Below, in pieces: positions 1-9,140 of a DNA stretch of 64,000 nucleotides. Under the pieces are notes generated by a model. The model did not search any database, was not told the DNA's origin, and saw nothing but the letters and a program-made list of their open reading frames with translations. Where the stretch lies: contig NC_020055.1 in NCBI RefSeq assembly GCF_000331025.1, forward strand, positions 2,248,870 to 2,312,869, in the 5' to 3' direction. Within the stretch, counting starts at the first letter, position 1, and the number at the start of each line of letters is the position of its first letter. The stretch comes from Maridesulfovibrio hydrothermalis AM13 = DSM 14728. Its GTDB lineage: Bacteria > Desulfobacterota > Desulfovibrionia > Desulfovibrionales > Desulfovibrionaceae. Both the position numbers and the translations under genes were made by a program.

Positions 1-3000
1 GACACTTCAATAACTTTGGATGCTGATTCGAACTCAATGGATGCTGATGCCGGGGGAACGGTTGATGATACCATAACAAAAAATGAGACAATAAAGCTTA
101 ATATCTCAACAAGTGCCGATGCCCGCAAAGTTGAAATTTTTTATGAATCAGATGATCTCGGTATCGACAGTGTGTCACTTGGATTTGCCGAAAAAGTTGC
201 TGGTAAATGGGTTTTTTCTGTTGCCGCCGATAAGATTGATACTGATGGAAATTATACATTCAGAGCAGCGGTTACTGATATGGCCGGTAATTCTGTCGGC
301 AGGTACGCACACAAAGAACTGGATATTGAGATTGACCGTACCGCTCCTATTGAAAATCCTGCTATTGACCTTGCTGACAGCAGCGATACATCCGGAGAAT
401 TGATCGGCACTGATTCTGATGATTACACAAGTGGTGAAGATAACGGTTCCGGTGGAAAAATGCTTGTCCTTAACGGCAGTGACGCCGGCGGAAATGTCTG
501 GGTTGATTTATATGTGACCGGAAATGATGGACATGAAGACTTTGTTGCTAAGGTTCAGGCCGATGCTTCTGGAAACTGGACATACAATTACGATTCCACT
601 GACAATGGTAAAATTGGAAGCAGCGGTAGAGAGGAACTTGAATTTCGCGCTGAAATCAGTGATGCGGCCGGAAATGTTAAAAGTGGAACTTTTGATGTCG
701 AGGTTGACCAGAAGGCTCCAACAATACCTTCTATCGAGATTCTTGACAGGGATGGCGATGAACCTAAAGTTACTGCCGGTGGCACTGTTGTCACAGTGCG
801 CAATGCTGATGCGACTCTCACAGGCAGGGTTGACGAAGGGGCTGATGACATTGTCGTAACAATTTTTGACAGTGATAAGAATGTGATAGCTAACAGTGTT
901 GCGACAGATTTAGGCGGCGTTACAATTAATGATGATGGAACATGGACGTATAATTATGGAGCACTCACTGATGGGGATTCTATTTCATTTTACGTTCGGG
1001 CAGAAGATAAAGCCGGTAACAAAAGTGAATATTCAGATAAATTTACTATTGAATCAGATCAATCCATAACAGCTCCGATTTTAAACCTCCATGATTCGAC
1101 TAATACCGCTGGTGGTCCAAGCGGGAGTAATACTGACGATTATACCGGTTATGTTGACGGAGACAAAGATAATCCGGTTAAATTGTATATTTCAGGTGAC
1201 GAAGATTCAACGGTCAAAGTTTATCTTACACAATCAGTAGTAGACGGGGTGACTGTAAATTCAAGAATACTGGTTGGAACTTATGTCCAGAACCCTGACG
1301 GGACATGGCCGGAAGCTGTTTTTGATGCCTCTGCATATGCCGGAAAGACTGCTAATCTTACTTTTGAAGCAGTGGCCACGGACCCTGCTCACAATACGGA
1401 AACAACGACCTACTCAATGGTTCTTGACGATACCTATCCCGTGGGCAGTGATATTGACCTTGCTGCCGCTGATGATTTCGGTACTCTGGACTCTGACGAA
1501 ATTACCAATGCTAAGGAAATACTGCTTACCGGAACCCTTGAAGAGGGGGCTGATGCCGTTAAAGTAATTATTCTCGATAACGGTACTGAAATAGGAGTTG
1601 CCACGGTCAGCAGTGATGGAACTGGCGGTTATAAGTGGGAATACACCATAGGTGATGAGAGTTCAGCAGATGCTGCGCAGTACATCGCTGAAGGTAATCA
1701 CTCTTATACAGCAATTCTTGAAGATAACGCCGGGAATCGGACTTCCCTTGCAGCTCTGCCGGTAATTATTGATCGCAGTATCGCAGCACCGACATTCGAA
1801 CTTACGTCCGGAGCAGGAAGTTCTGATACCGGACGTATTACCGATGACGGTATTACCAATGCACCTGACCTTGTATTCAACGGTTCATCTGACATCAATG
1901 ATACGATTATTATATATAAAACAGATGAGCATGGTGTTGAAGTTGAAGTTGGAAAATTTGTAGCAACCGCTGAAAACTGGAGTTATTCCATCGGCAGTAG
2001 TGGTAATACCGGAACAGGCATAACAATTGTCGAAGATGCTGACAGCAGTGTGATCAATGATGACGGTTCTTTTACTTTTCATGCCGTAACCAGTGACGTT
2101 GCCGGAAATACCAAAACAACCGCTGATGTTAATGTTACTATCGACCGATCCACAAACACTCCCGGTGCTATAGATCTTGCCAGTGAATCTGACTCTTTTT
2201 ATTTAGATGATGCTTTTACAGGTGGAACTACTGATGCTGATAATATTACCAGTAAGGGCGATTTAACTTTTACTGGAGATGTTGAAGCCGATGGTGTTGA
2301 GGCCGGCTCCACTGTTTATCTTTATATTGAAGGAGTTGACAGTCCTGTCGGGTCTGTTGTGCTTGGGGACGGTGATACCAGCTGGTCCATAACTGTCCCT
2401 GAAGCTGATGCGTCTGAAGGTACACATAATTTCTATGTAAAATATGTAGATCTTGCCGGCAATGAATCTGTAGGATCAGCTGATTTGCAGGTTGATATTG
2501 ATCGCTCTGCCCCGGATACGCCGACAGTTGCGATGGCCGGTGATGAAAATACTGACTTTTTTGTTAAAGACGGCAATGTTTATACCAAAGAAATAGATCC
2601 CACTTTTACCATTGGTAATCTGGAAGCAGACACTGTCTTAAATATCAAGATGGATGGTGTGTCTGTTGCAACGCCGACAGTCGGAGGGAGTACCCTTACT
2701 TTCAATCCAGATGATTTTGCCGCCGATCATTCTGATGACGGGATGCATACTATTACTGTTGTAGCTGTTGACAGCGCAGGCAATGCTTCTGCTGAGCAGA
2801 CTTATACATTTTATCTGGATACTCAGGCCGATCCGATTACCGGCCTCAGTCTGACAGACAGTTCCGATTCCGATGATGCCGGAACACTTGGTAACAATCA
2901 GGATGATTATACTAATGATCCTCGGCCGGAGATTGAAGGCAGGGCGGAACCCGGATCGGCTGTAACTGTTTCAGTTGTGGACTCGTCAGGCACTGTTGTT

Positions 3001-6000
3001 CTGACCTCTGAAGTTCTGACCGCCGCTTCTGACGGTACATGGACATATTCCATTCCCGATACAGCTGACGCCCTTGTTGATGGAACATATACTGTTAAGG
3101 TTGAGGCTGTTGACTACGCCGGTAACAAGGCTGTGTACCCTGCCGAAGGCTCAGGTGATAGTTATCCTTTCATCATCGATACAGCGGTTGAGGATACCTC
3201 ATTCGCTCTGGCAGCCAATGATCCGGCTGACGATCCCGTTAATGACAGCGGTTTTAGCAGTATTGACGGTTATACTGCCAACACCAGACCTGAGTTTTTC
3301 TGGGATGCAAAGGAAGACCTTACGGTTACTATTAAAATTTATAAATCCGGAACAGATGAAATTGTCCGTGAATATTCTGTAGATCCAGATGATACCAACT
3401 ATGGCAGCTGGTCCGTTCCTGATGCATTGGAAGACGGTTCCTATACTGTAAAAGCTTCTTTTGAGGATAAAGCCGGGAACGTTCGAACTCTTAATGCGGA
3501 TGGTACGGAGTATTCAATCGATCTGACTGTAGACACAGAGGCTCCGGTTTTGTCCGTAGATCTGGCCGATGATTCTGATTCAGGTCTTGACGGGGACTGG
3601 TTGATCAGCGGTGAAGTGCTGGATAACGGAAGCGGTGAGTTCAATACTCTGGAAATTTCCGGTGATGATGCCACTGTAGTTTCTAAGACTGTGACTGACC
3701 CCGGGCTTAAGCTTACCGGATCAACCGAGGCTGGAAATAGAATTTACGTCAAGGTAAACGGAACCTCCGTTTCTGTCGGAGCAGACGGTACTGATGACTA
3801 TGGCAATTATTTTCAGGTTGACGAGTCTGGTGACGGAAGCTGGGATATCGACTTATCAAGTTATATTATCGGGACTGGTCTTAATCCGTATATAGATGGA
3901 ATCTCCACCAATACCGTTAAGGTGGTGGCTTTAGACAAAGCCGGTAACGTGACTGAGTTCGACAAGGTTCTGATTGTAGATCAGGCCGTTGAAGCTGGAA
4001 CAATTCTGCTTAGTCAGGATGATGACTCTGATACGGGAGCTATTGGAGATTTTATTACCAGTGATACAACACCTACCTTAACCGGAAATACCGAGGGCGG
4101 AGCGGTTGTTCAGCTGTTTCTCGTTGCGGCAGACGGAACTAAAACTTTTGTTAAAACGGATATTGCCGATAGTGATGGCAAGTGGGCCATTGCAGTCCCT
4201 GAGTCTACTTTTCCCATGTCTGATGGAAAGGTTGTCGCAAGGGATTATAATTTTAGAATCGAAGTAACAGACACGGCCGGTAATACAGATTCGACTGAGC
4301 AAAATGTAAAAATTTCTTTTGCTCCCAAAGAACCGGCTATTGTTATGGACGTTGATTCAGCCGGTGAATTTTTCGGAACAACTGATGATTTTATCACTGA
4401 CGATACCGACCCTGAATTCACTGTCACAGTAGAATCAAACACCAGCCTTATTATTTACAGGACGGATGAGAGCGGTAATCGCGTAAAGGTTTTTGAGCAG
4501 GCAGCAAGCGGTGATACCGAGCATGTATATCAACATGGAACTCTTGCAGACGGTACTTCCGAAGGAGTACTGGCAGAAGGAACCTATACTTACGAATTTG
4601 AAAGTACTGATGCAAATGGTATGAGCACTATCCATACCCAGACGGTCAAGGTCGACCCTGCATATGATGCTTCTGATTTAACTCTGGCTATTCATGAGGA
4701 TAGTAATTCCGGCGATATGGCATACGATGATTTTAATGCTGACGGGACTGCTGATATCATTTTGACTAACGTAAAGGTTCCTCTTCTGACCGGAACAGCG
4801 GAAGCGGGCAGTCTTACTCGCATGTTCGTCAGCTCTGTATATGCTACTGAAGCGGAGAGTCAAAGCAGCACTTATGATGTGGATTCTGCGGTAGCAGTTT
4901 CACTTGGTGCTGACGGTAACTGGTCTCCATCGCCGACTCTTCTGGGCGGGGATGGATACTACAAAGTTACAATTATTTCGGAAGATGAGGCCGGTAATCA
5001 GCAAACCGAGTCCATTATTATAAATCTGGATACTACAGATCCTGTGGCTCCGACTTTTAATGTAACAACCGATGCCGGAGATTTGATCACGGGAGATGAC
5101 CTAAATACCATTACGGATTTGACTCCCCGTTTTGAGGGTAAAGCCGACCCTGATCCAAACGTCAGCACCACCGTGACGATTAAAAGTTTAGACGGGGCAA
5201 ACGGTCTTACTTTTGATCCTGTACTCGATGCTGAGGGGAATTGGGTTTATCAGGTGGGAGATGGAACCCACGAATGGCTCAAAGGCGGAGAATACACTGT
5301 TGAAGTAAGCAGCACAGACAGGGCCGGTAACGAAAGTTCCGTGACCGGAGGATTCACAATTCTTCAGGATACCGGTGCTGAACCGACCGTGGGACTTTTG
5401 AACACTGATGACACAAATATTGATACTGATGGTATAACCAGTCTTTCAAATGAGCTTCAACCGGATGGCGAGTTAAGTCTGACAGGAACAGCCATTGCTT
5501 TCGGCGATGTTGAAATTTATCGGGAGAATTCTTCCGGTGATTTTGAAGTTGTTGCCACTGTAGCTGCCGGAGAAAACGGAAGATGGAGCTGGGCCATCCC
5601 GGGCACTCCTGCAGATGGTGATTATGTATATCGTGTTAAATCCGTGTCTAACGGAAAGGATTCCACTGAGTTTACTCTCACGGTGGATAGCGAGAATACT
5701 TCTGTAGATGCTGTGAGTCTTTTAGATGATACAGGAATTGACGGAGCAGACTGGCTGACTTCGAATCCGACTATTACCGGTGTTGTTGAAAAGGGGAGCA
5801 CTGTAGAGATTATAGCTACAGATGTAACAGATCCGTCGAGCATCCGTAAAATATCCATACCGTCCGAAGACCTTGAATTAGTTGACGGCAAATGGGTGTA
5901 TGAGGACAGCAACCTGTCTACTCTTAGCGACGGGGAGTATTCAATTAAGGTAGTTACGACTGATAAAGCCGGTAATGTAATAACTATTGATGCTCCGCAT

Positions 6001-8211
6001 ACTTTGAAAATTGATACTACGCTCGATAAGGACACTACCATTCGCCTTGCTGACGGCGATGATTCAATGCTTAAGATAGTTAATGGCAAGATCCTGGATG
6101 ACAATGATATTGCTGTGGCTGAAGCATCTGATCTGCCAGCAGATTTTGAAAGCACCATTACCGACAATATTACTGATGACCGGGATTTAGTGTTGACCGG
6201 AACAGCTGAAGTCGGGGCGACCATTGTGATTACCATCACAAAAGATGAAGAACCGTACCTTACGGATTCGTTTAAAGTAACGGAAGCTGATGGTTCATGG
6301 TCCTACGATCCGGCCGGAAGCCTTGGTGATGGAAAGTATACCGCCACTATCAAGGCGACAGATGAAGCTGGTGTTACATCCGAAGAGAAGCATCAATCTT
6401 TTGAAGTAGACAGTACGCCTTCAACAGCGGCAGTAATCGATCTTTACGACGATGATGATATTTATACAAAGGATGTAACCCCTACCTTGACTCTCAGAGG
6501 GGATGACGATTCCACCTACCTTCTTTATCATAAGTATGAATCAACTGCTGACTATTCTCTTGTGGATACCGGAACATTTAGCAGTTCAACAGCATCCTAC
6601 ACGGTAGGTGGAGGGAGTTCCCCTACGCCGGCTGATCTGATTGAAGGGGCGCATACCTATAAGCTGGTAACCGTTGATCAGGCTGGTAATGTACAGACTC
6701 AAGAGTACACTATTCACGTGGATCTCACGCCTCCGGCTCAAGGTTCAGTTAAAGTTAATACCACGAGCGGAAGTTTTTCTTTGACTGCTGATAATTACCT
6801 CTACACCGATAACGATGAGACCGTTTTGACAGTTACGGTGGCCGATAGAACCTCATATGTCATCCTCACTGAGGAGGATGGTACTACCCGGCGGGTGGAT
6901 GTGGTTGGTACTACTGCCACCTTCAACCTTCATATTGATTCAACGACTGTTAATGACGGTCAGTATGATTACAAACTTGCATTTTACGATGCCGTAGATA
7001 ACCACGATTCCAATCAGGATTTATCTTTCAAGCTTGTTGTGGACAGTGAAAATCCATACGCTGACATTAAAATAAATGCTGATTCAGATCGCGGTTTTAA
7101 TGATGAGCCTGAAGGCACAATTCTGACCAGCGGTGATAAGCTGGTATTTAACGGAAAGCTGTCGATGCATGAAGGCGGTATTTCATCTGCTGAATTTGCT
7201 ACGCAGATAACCTATGTGGTTACCGTGAAAAATTCCACTACCAACCGGGAATGGAATTATTTTTCCGATGATCCTGAAAACTCATCCGGCAACATGACTG
7301 TACATGATAACGGTGATGGTACTTATGAATTCACCTTTGGTGAAGACGGAGTAGGTATTGCTGATGGCCACTATACTGCCACAATAGTTGCCACAGATAT
7401 GGCAGGTAATATGTCCACTGATACTGTTGAGAATGTGGCAGAGAGTACCATTGCATTCGATGTGGATAATAATTCTCTGCATACTCCGGAGTTAACCGTT
7501 GAAGCGATTGCTAATACTGGTATGTCACTGATCACCGGTACGTATGATATTGAGTCTGATTTAACTGCTGAAGATTATAAAGTTGATCTGGTTTTTCATG
7601 ACAATGAAACCGATACAAGTGTTACCAGAACAGCCAATATGAGTGCCGATGGCAAAATAGATGGACTTGTTACAAGTGACCTCTCAGACCACGATTATGT
7701 GGAAGTAAAAGTTTCGGATAAGGCTGGTAACGAGGCCGAATCGCAATTTATTGACCTTGATTCCAGTGATTTGAATTACACAGCTGATCTTGATACCGGT
7801 GTTGATTTGAGTGAAGTCACTAAGGTCAGTGCCACACTCTCCTATGACAGTGACAGTGATGGTACATATGACACTGTAATCCATAATGTTGTCGGTAATG
7901 TTACCGGCGGGTCATGGCGTATGGACTTTGGCAGCAGCCTTGGTGAAGGTGATTATAAGCTGAATTTTGAAGGTCTGGATTCTTCATCGACTGTACTAAC
8001 TTCAAACGATACTGCTGAGTTTAAATTCAGTATAGACGACATGGATACAGGCGATGCCAGTGACGATATATTCACGTCTGCCGCTGATAGTGAACAGGAT
8101 TTTAATGGCGCAGATGAGGGGAACGGCGGCGCAGGGGATGAAAGTGCTGCCAATGGACATGTCGTTGAAGCAGAAGTTCATATTGATCATATTGATTTTA
8201 ATATTGCATAG
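1..8211 (+). CDS. Giant Ig-like repeat adhesin (3' part, type I secreted)
   Basis: The frame is open from base 1, so the gene starts upstream and only its last 2736 residues are visible. The protein is a chain of about 22 Ig-like (Bap/LapA-type) domains of 90-130 residues. Each typically ends with a D-x-A-G-N motif, a beta-strand, and a linker such as IDRSAPD or VDTEAP. It is strongly acidic (Asp/Thr/Ser-rich), and I found no cysteine in the visible part, as expected for an unfolded substrate of a type I exporter. There are no RTX nonapeptides. The last 60 residues are an acidic Gly/Asn-rich stretch ending in a short hydrophobic tail (HIDFNIA), the usual place for an uncleaved secretion signal. 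The exporter genes follow directly. Likely role: surface adhesion or biofilm matrix. The N-terminus, where a LapG-type retention module would lie, is not visible. Confidence 0.88.
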   Translation, partial: DTSITLDADSNSMDADAGGTVDDTITKNETIKLNISTSADARKVEIFYESDDLGIDSVSLGFAEKVAGKWVFSVAADKIDTDGNYTFRAAVTDMAGNSVGRYAHKELDIEIDRTAPIENPAIDLADSSDTSGELIGTDSDDYTSGEDNGSGGKMLVLNGSDAGGNVWVDLYVTGNDGHEDFVAKVQADASGNWTYNYDSTDNGKIGSSGREELEFRAEISDAAGNVKSGTFDVEVDQKAPTIPSIEILDRDGDEPKVTAGGTVVTVRNADATLTGRVDEGADDIVVTIFDSDKNVIANSVATDLGGVTINDDGTWTYNYGALTDGDSISFYVRAEDKAGNKSEYSDKFTIESDQSITAPILNLHDSTNTAGGPSGSNTDDYTGYVDGDKDNPVKLYISGDEDSTVKVYLTQSVVDGVTVNSRILVGTYVQNPDGTWPEAVFDASAYAGKTANLTFEAVATDPAHNTETTTYSMVLDDTYPVGSDIDLAAADDFGTLDSDEITNAKEILLTGTLEEGADAVKVIILDNGTEIGVATVSSDGTGGYKWEYTIGDESSADAAQYIAEGNHSYTAILEDNAGNRTSLAALPVIIDRSIAAPTFELTSGAGSSDTGRITDDGITNAPDLVFNGSSDINDTIIIYKTDEHGVEVEVGKFVATAENWSYSIGSSGNTGTGITIVEDADSSVINDDGSFTFHAVTSDVAGNTKTTADVNVTIDRSTNTPGAIDLASESDSFYLDDAFTGGTTDADNITSKGDLTFTGDVEADGVEAGSTVYLYIEGVDSPVGSVVLGDGDTSWSITVPEADASEGTHNFYVKYVDLAGNESVGSADLQVDIDRSAPDTPTVAMAGDENTDFFVKDGNVYTKEIDPTFTIGNLEADTVLNIKMDGVSVATPTVGGSTLTFNPDDFAADHSDDGMHTITVVAVDSAGNASAEQTYTFYLDTQADPITGLSLTDSSDSDDAGTLGNNQDDYTNDPRPEIEGRAEPGSAVTVSVVDSSGTVVLTSEVLTAASDGTWTYSIPDTADALVDGTYTVKVEAVDYAGNKAVYPAEGSGDSYPFIIDTAVEDTSFALAANDPADDPVNDSGFSSIDGYTANTRPEFFWDAKEDLTVTIKIYKSGTDEIVREYSVDPDDTNYGSWSVPDALEDGSYTVKASFEDKAGNVRTLNADGTEYSIDLTVDTEAPVLSVDLADDSDSGLDGDWLISGEVLDNGSGEFNTLEISGDDATVVSKTVTDPGLKLTGSTEAGNRIYVKVNGTSVSVGADGTDDYGNYFQVDESGDGSWDIDLSSYIIGTGLNPYIDGISTNTVKVVALDKAGNVTEFDKVLIVDQAVEAGTILLSQDDDSDTGAIGDFITSDTTPTLTGNTEGGAVVQLFLVAADGTKTFVKTDIADSDGKWAIAVPESTFPMSDGKVVARDYNFRIEVTDTAGNTDSTEQNVKISFAPKEPAIVMDVDSAGEFFGTTDDFITDDTDPEFTVTVESNTSLIIYRTDESGNRVKVFEQAASGDTEHVYQHGTLADGTSEGVLAEGTYTYEFESTDANGMSTIHTQTVKVDPAYDASDLTLAIHEDSNSGDMAYDDFNADGTADIILTNVKVPLLTGTAEAGSLTRMFVSSVYATEAESQSSTYDVDSAVAVSLGADGNWSPSPTLLGGDGYYKVTIISEDEAGNQQTESIIINLDTTDPVAPTFNVTTDAGDLITGDDLNTITDLTPRFEGKADPDPNVSTTVTIKSLDGANGLTFDPVLDAEGNWVYQVGDGTHEWLKGGEYTVEVSSTDRAGNESSVTGGFTILQDTGAEPTVGLLNTDDTNIDTDGITSLSNELQPDGELSLTGTAIAFGDVEIYRENSSGDFEVVATVAAGENGRWSWAIPGTPADGDYVYRVKSVSNGKDSTEFTLTVDSENTSVDAVSLLDDTGIDGADWLTSNPTITGVVEKGSTVEIIATDVTDPSSIRKISIPSEDLELVDGKWVYEDSNLSTLSDGEYSIKVVTTDKAGNVITIDAPHTLKIDTTLDKDTTIRLADGDDSMLKIVNGKILDDNDIAVAEASDLPADFESTITDNITDDRDLVLTGTAEVGATIVITITKDEEPYLTDSFKVTEADGSWSYDPAGSLGDGKYTATIKATDEAGVTSEEKHQSFEVDSTPSTAAVIDLYDDDDIYTKDVTPTLTLRGDDDSTYLLYHKYESTADYSLVDTGTFSSSTASYTVGGGSSPTPADLIEGAHTYKLVTVDQAGNVQTQEYTIHVDLTPPAQGSVKVNTTSGSFSLTADNYLYTDNDETVLTVTVADRTSYVILTEEDGTTRRVDVVGTTATFNLHIDSTTVNDGQYDYKLAFYDAVDNHDSNQDLSFKLVVDSENPYADIKINADSDRGFNDEPEGTILTSGDKLVFNGKLSMHEGGISSAEFATQITYVVTVKNSTTNREWNYFSDDPENSSGNMTVHDNGDGTYEFTFGEDGVGIADGHYTATIVATDMAGNMSTDTVENVAESTIAFDVDNNSLHTPELTVEAIANTGMSLITGTYDIESDLTAEDYKVDLVFHDNETDTSVTRTANMSADGKIDGLVTSDLSDHDYVEVKVSDKAGNEAESQFIDLDSSDLNYTADLDTGVDLSEVTKVSATLSYDSDSDGTYDTVIHNVVGNVTGGSWRMDFGSSLGEGDYKLNFEGLDSSSTVLTSNDTAEFKFSIDDMDTGDASDDIFTSAADSEQDFNGADEGNGGAGDESAANGHVVEAEVHIDHIDFNIA

Positions 8212-8244
8212 ATATAAATAAAATTAACGGGGAAATTAAATAAT

Positions 8245-9138
8245 ATGTCAGCTGATAACGGTCCTCCGTGGCCGGGGTTTGTCGATGCACTATCAACCGT
8301 ACTTATGATGATGGTATTTTTTACCCTGCTCATGGTACTGGTTACTGGTACGCTGTCTTATATTGTAGCTTTAAAAGAAGTTACTCCCGGAGCAGCTATG
8401 TCCACTGAACAGGTGGAGACACTGGTTGCGGCTTCTCAAGATCTGGCTTTTCTGGAAAAGCCATCCTCAATGAATAGATTGCAGGATGCTTTGAATCAAA
8501 GTGCAGAACTGGGCAAGGATGATCTTGCGGTAGGTGCTGCGGCTCCTGCTTTTAATATAAAGCAGTATGAAAAAGAAAAGAAAATCCTGTTGGGACGGGT
8601 GGCTGAAGCTGAAAGTTCTGCCCGGAAAGTTAAAAATGAACTTAAAAGAATTAAGAAGAATTACGATCCAAAAGCGGCTGAAAAACTGAAAGAGGCTTTG
8701 GCAAAAATAGCAAGGCTTGAGGCTGCTGGCGGTATAGAGAAAAAAGTTCAGACCAAAGATACTTTTGTGCCTGATGCTTTTGTTACCAAACTTGTAAAAG
8801 GCATAAATAATAAGAGCCGGGTCATTGTCCTATATAACCAGCTGACCAGCACTCTGGAAGATAAAACCCGTGACGATCTCCTGACATGGATCACACAGAA
8901 CGAAGCGGCAATCAGACAACGCGGTGTGCAGCTGACAGCTACTCTCAACCATGCCGGTGTCTCATCGAGCATGTCAAATTCAGTATCGTTTAAACGACTT
9001 TACGGCTTGATTAAGGTTATAAATAATGAGGGTAGAATACCTAAAAATCTGATCAAATTTAAGGCTCTTAACAATGGCGTTCCGGGAACGAATCAGGTTG
9101 TAATCAGTCTGGGTAAAGGCACGAAGGGTTCTAAATAA
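8245..9138 (+). CDS. MotB/OmpA-like inner-membrane protein of the adhesin operon
   Basis: This 297-residue protein has a single N-terminal membrane segment (about residues 11-40). It is preceded by the PGFVDAL motif seen in MotB/ExbD-like partners that pair with ExbB/TolQ-type channels; the Asp sits at the membrane entry, as the ion-carrying Asp does in MotB. A Lys/Glu-rich coiled coil (about 105-165) leads to a C-terminal domain of about 110 residues that loosely follows the OmpA peptidoglycan-binding pattern but is divergent. It lies between the adhesin and the exporter ATPase (33 bp after one stop, 2 bp before the next start). OmpA-like proteins occur in Shewanella bpf-type adhesin operons, so a role in anchoring or energising the secretion complex is plausible. 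That role is inferred. Confidence 0.65.
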   Translation: MSADNGPPWPGFVDALSTVLMMMVFFTLLMVLVTGTLSYIVALKEVTPGAAMSTEQVETLVAASQDLAFLEKPSSMNRLQDALNQSAELGKDDLAVGAAAPAFNIKQYEKEKKILLGRVAEAESSARKVKNELKRIKKNYDPKAAEKLKEALAKIARLEAAGGIEKKVQTKDTFVPDAFVTKLVKGINNKSRVIVLYNQLTSTLEDKTRDDLLTWITQNEAAIRQRGVQLTATLNHAGVSSSMSNSVSFKRLYGLIKVINNEGRIPKNLIKFKALNNGVPGTNQVVISLGKGTKGSK

Positions 9139-9140
9139 GA

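Noticed and set aside
5622-6239. Minus-strand 205-codon frame opposite the adhesin
   Set aside because: Ser/Val-rich antisense of Asp/Thr-rich repeats; no ribosome site.
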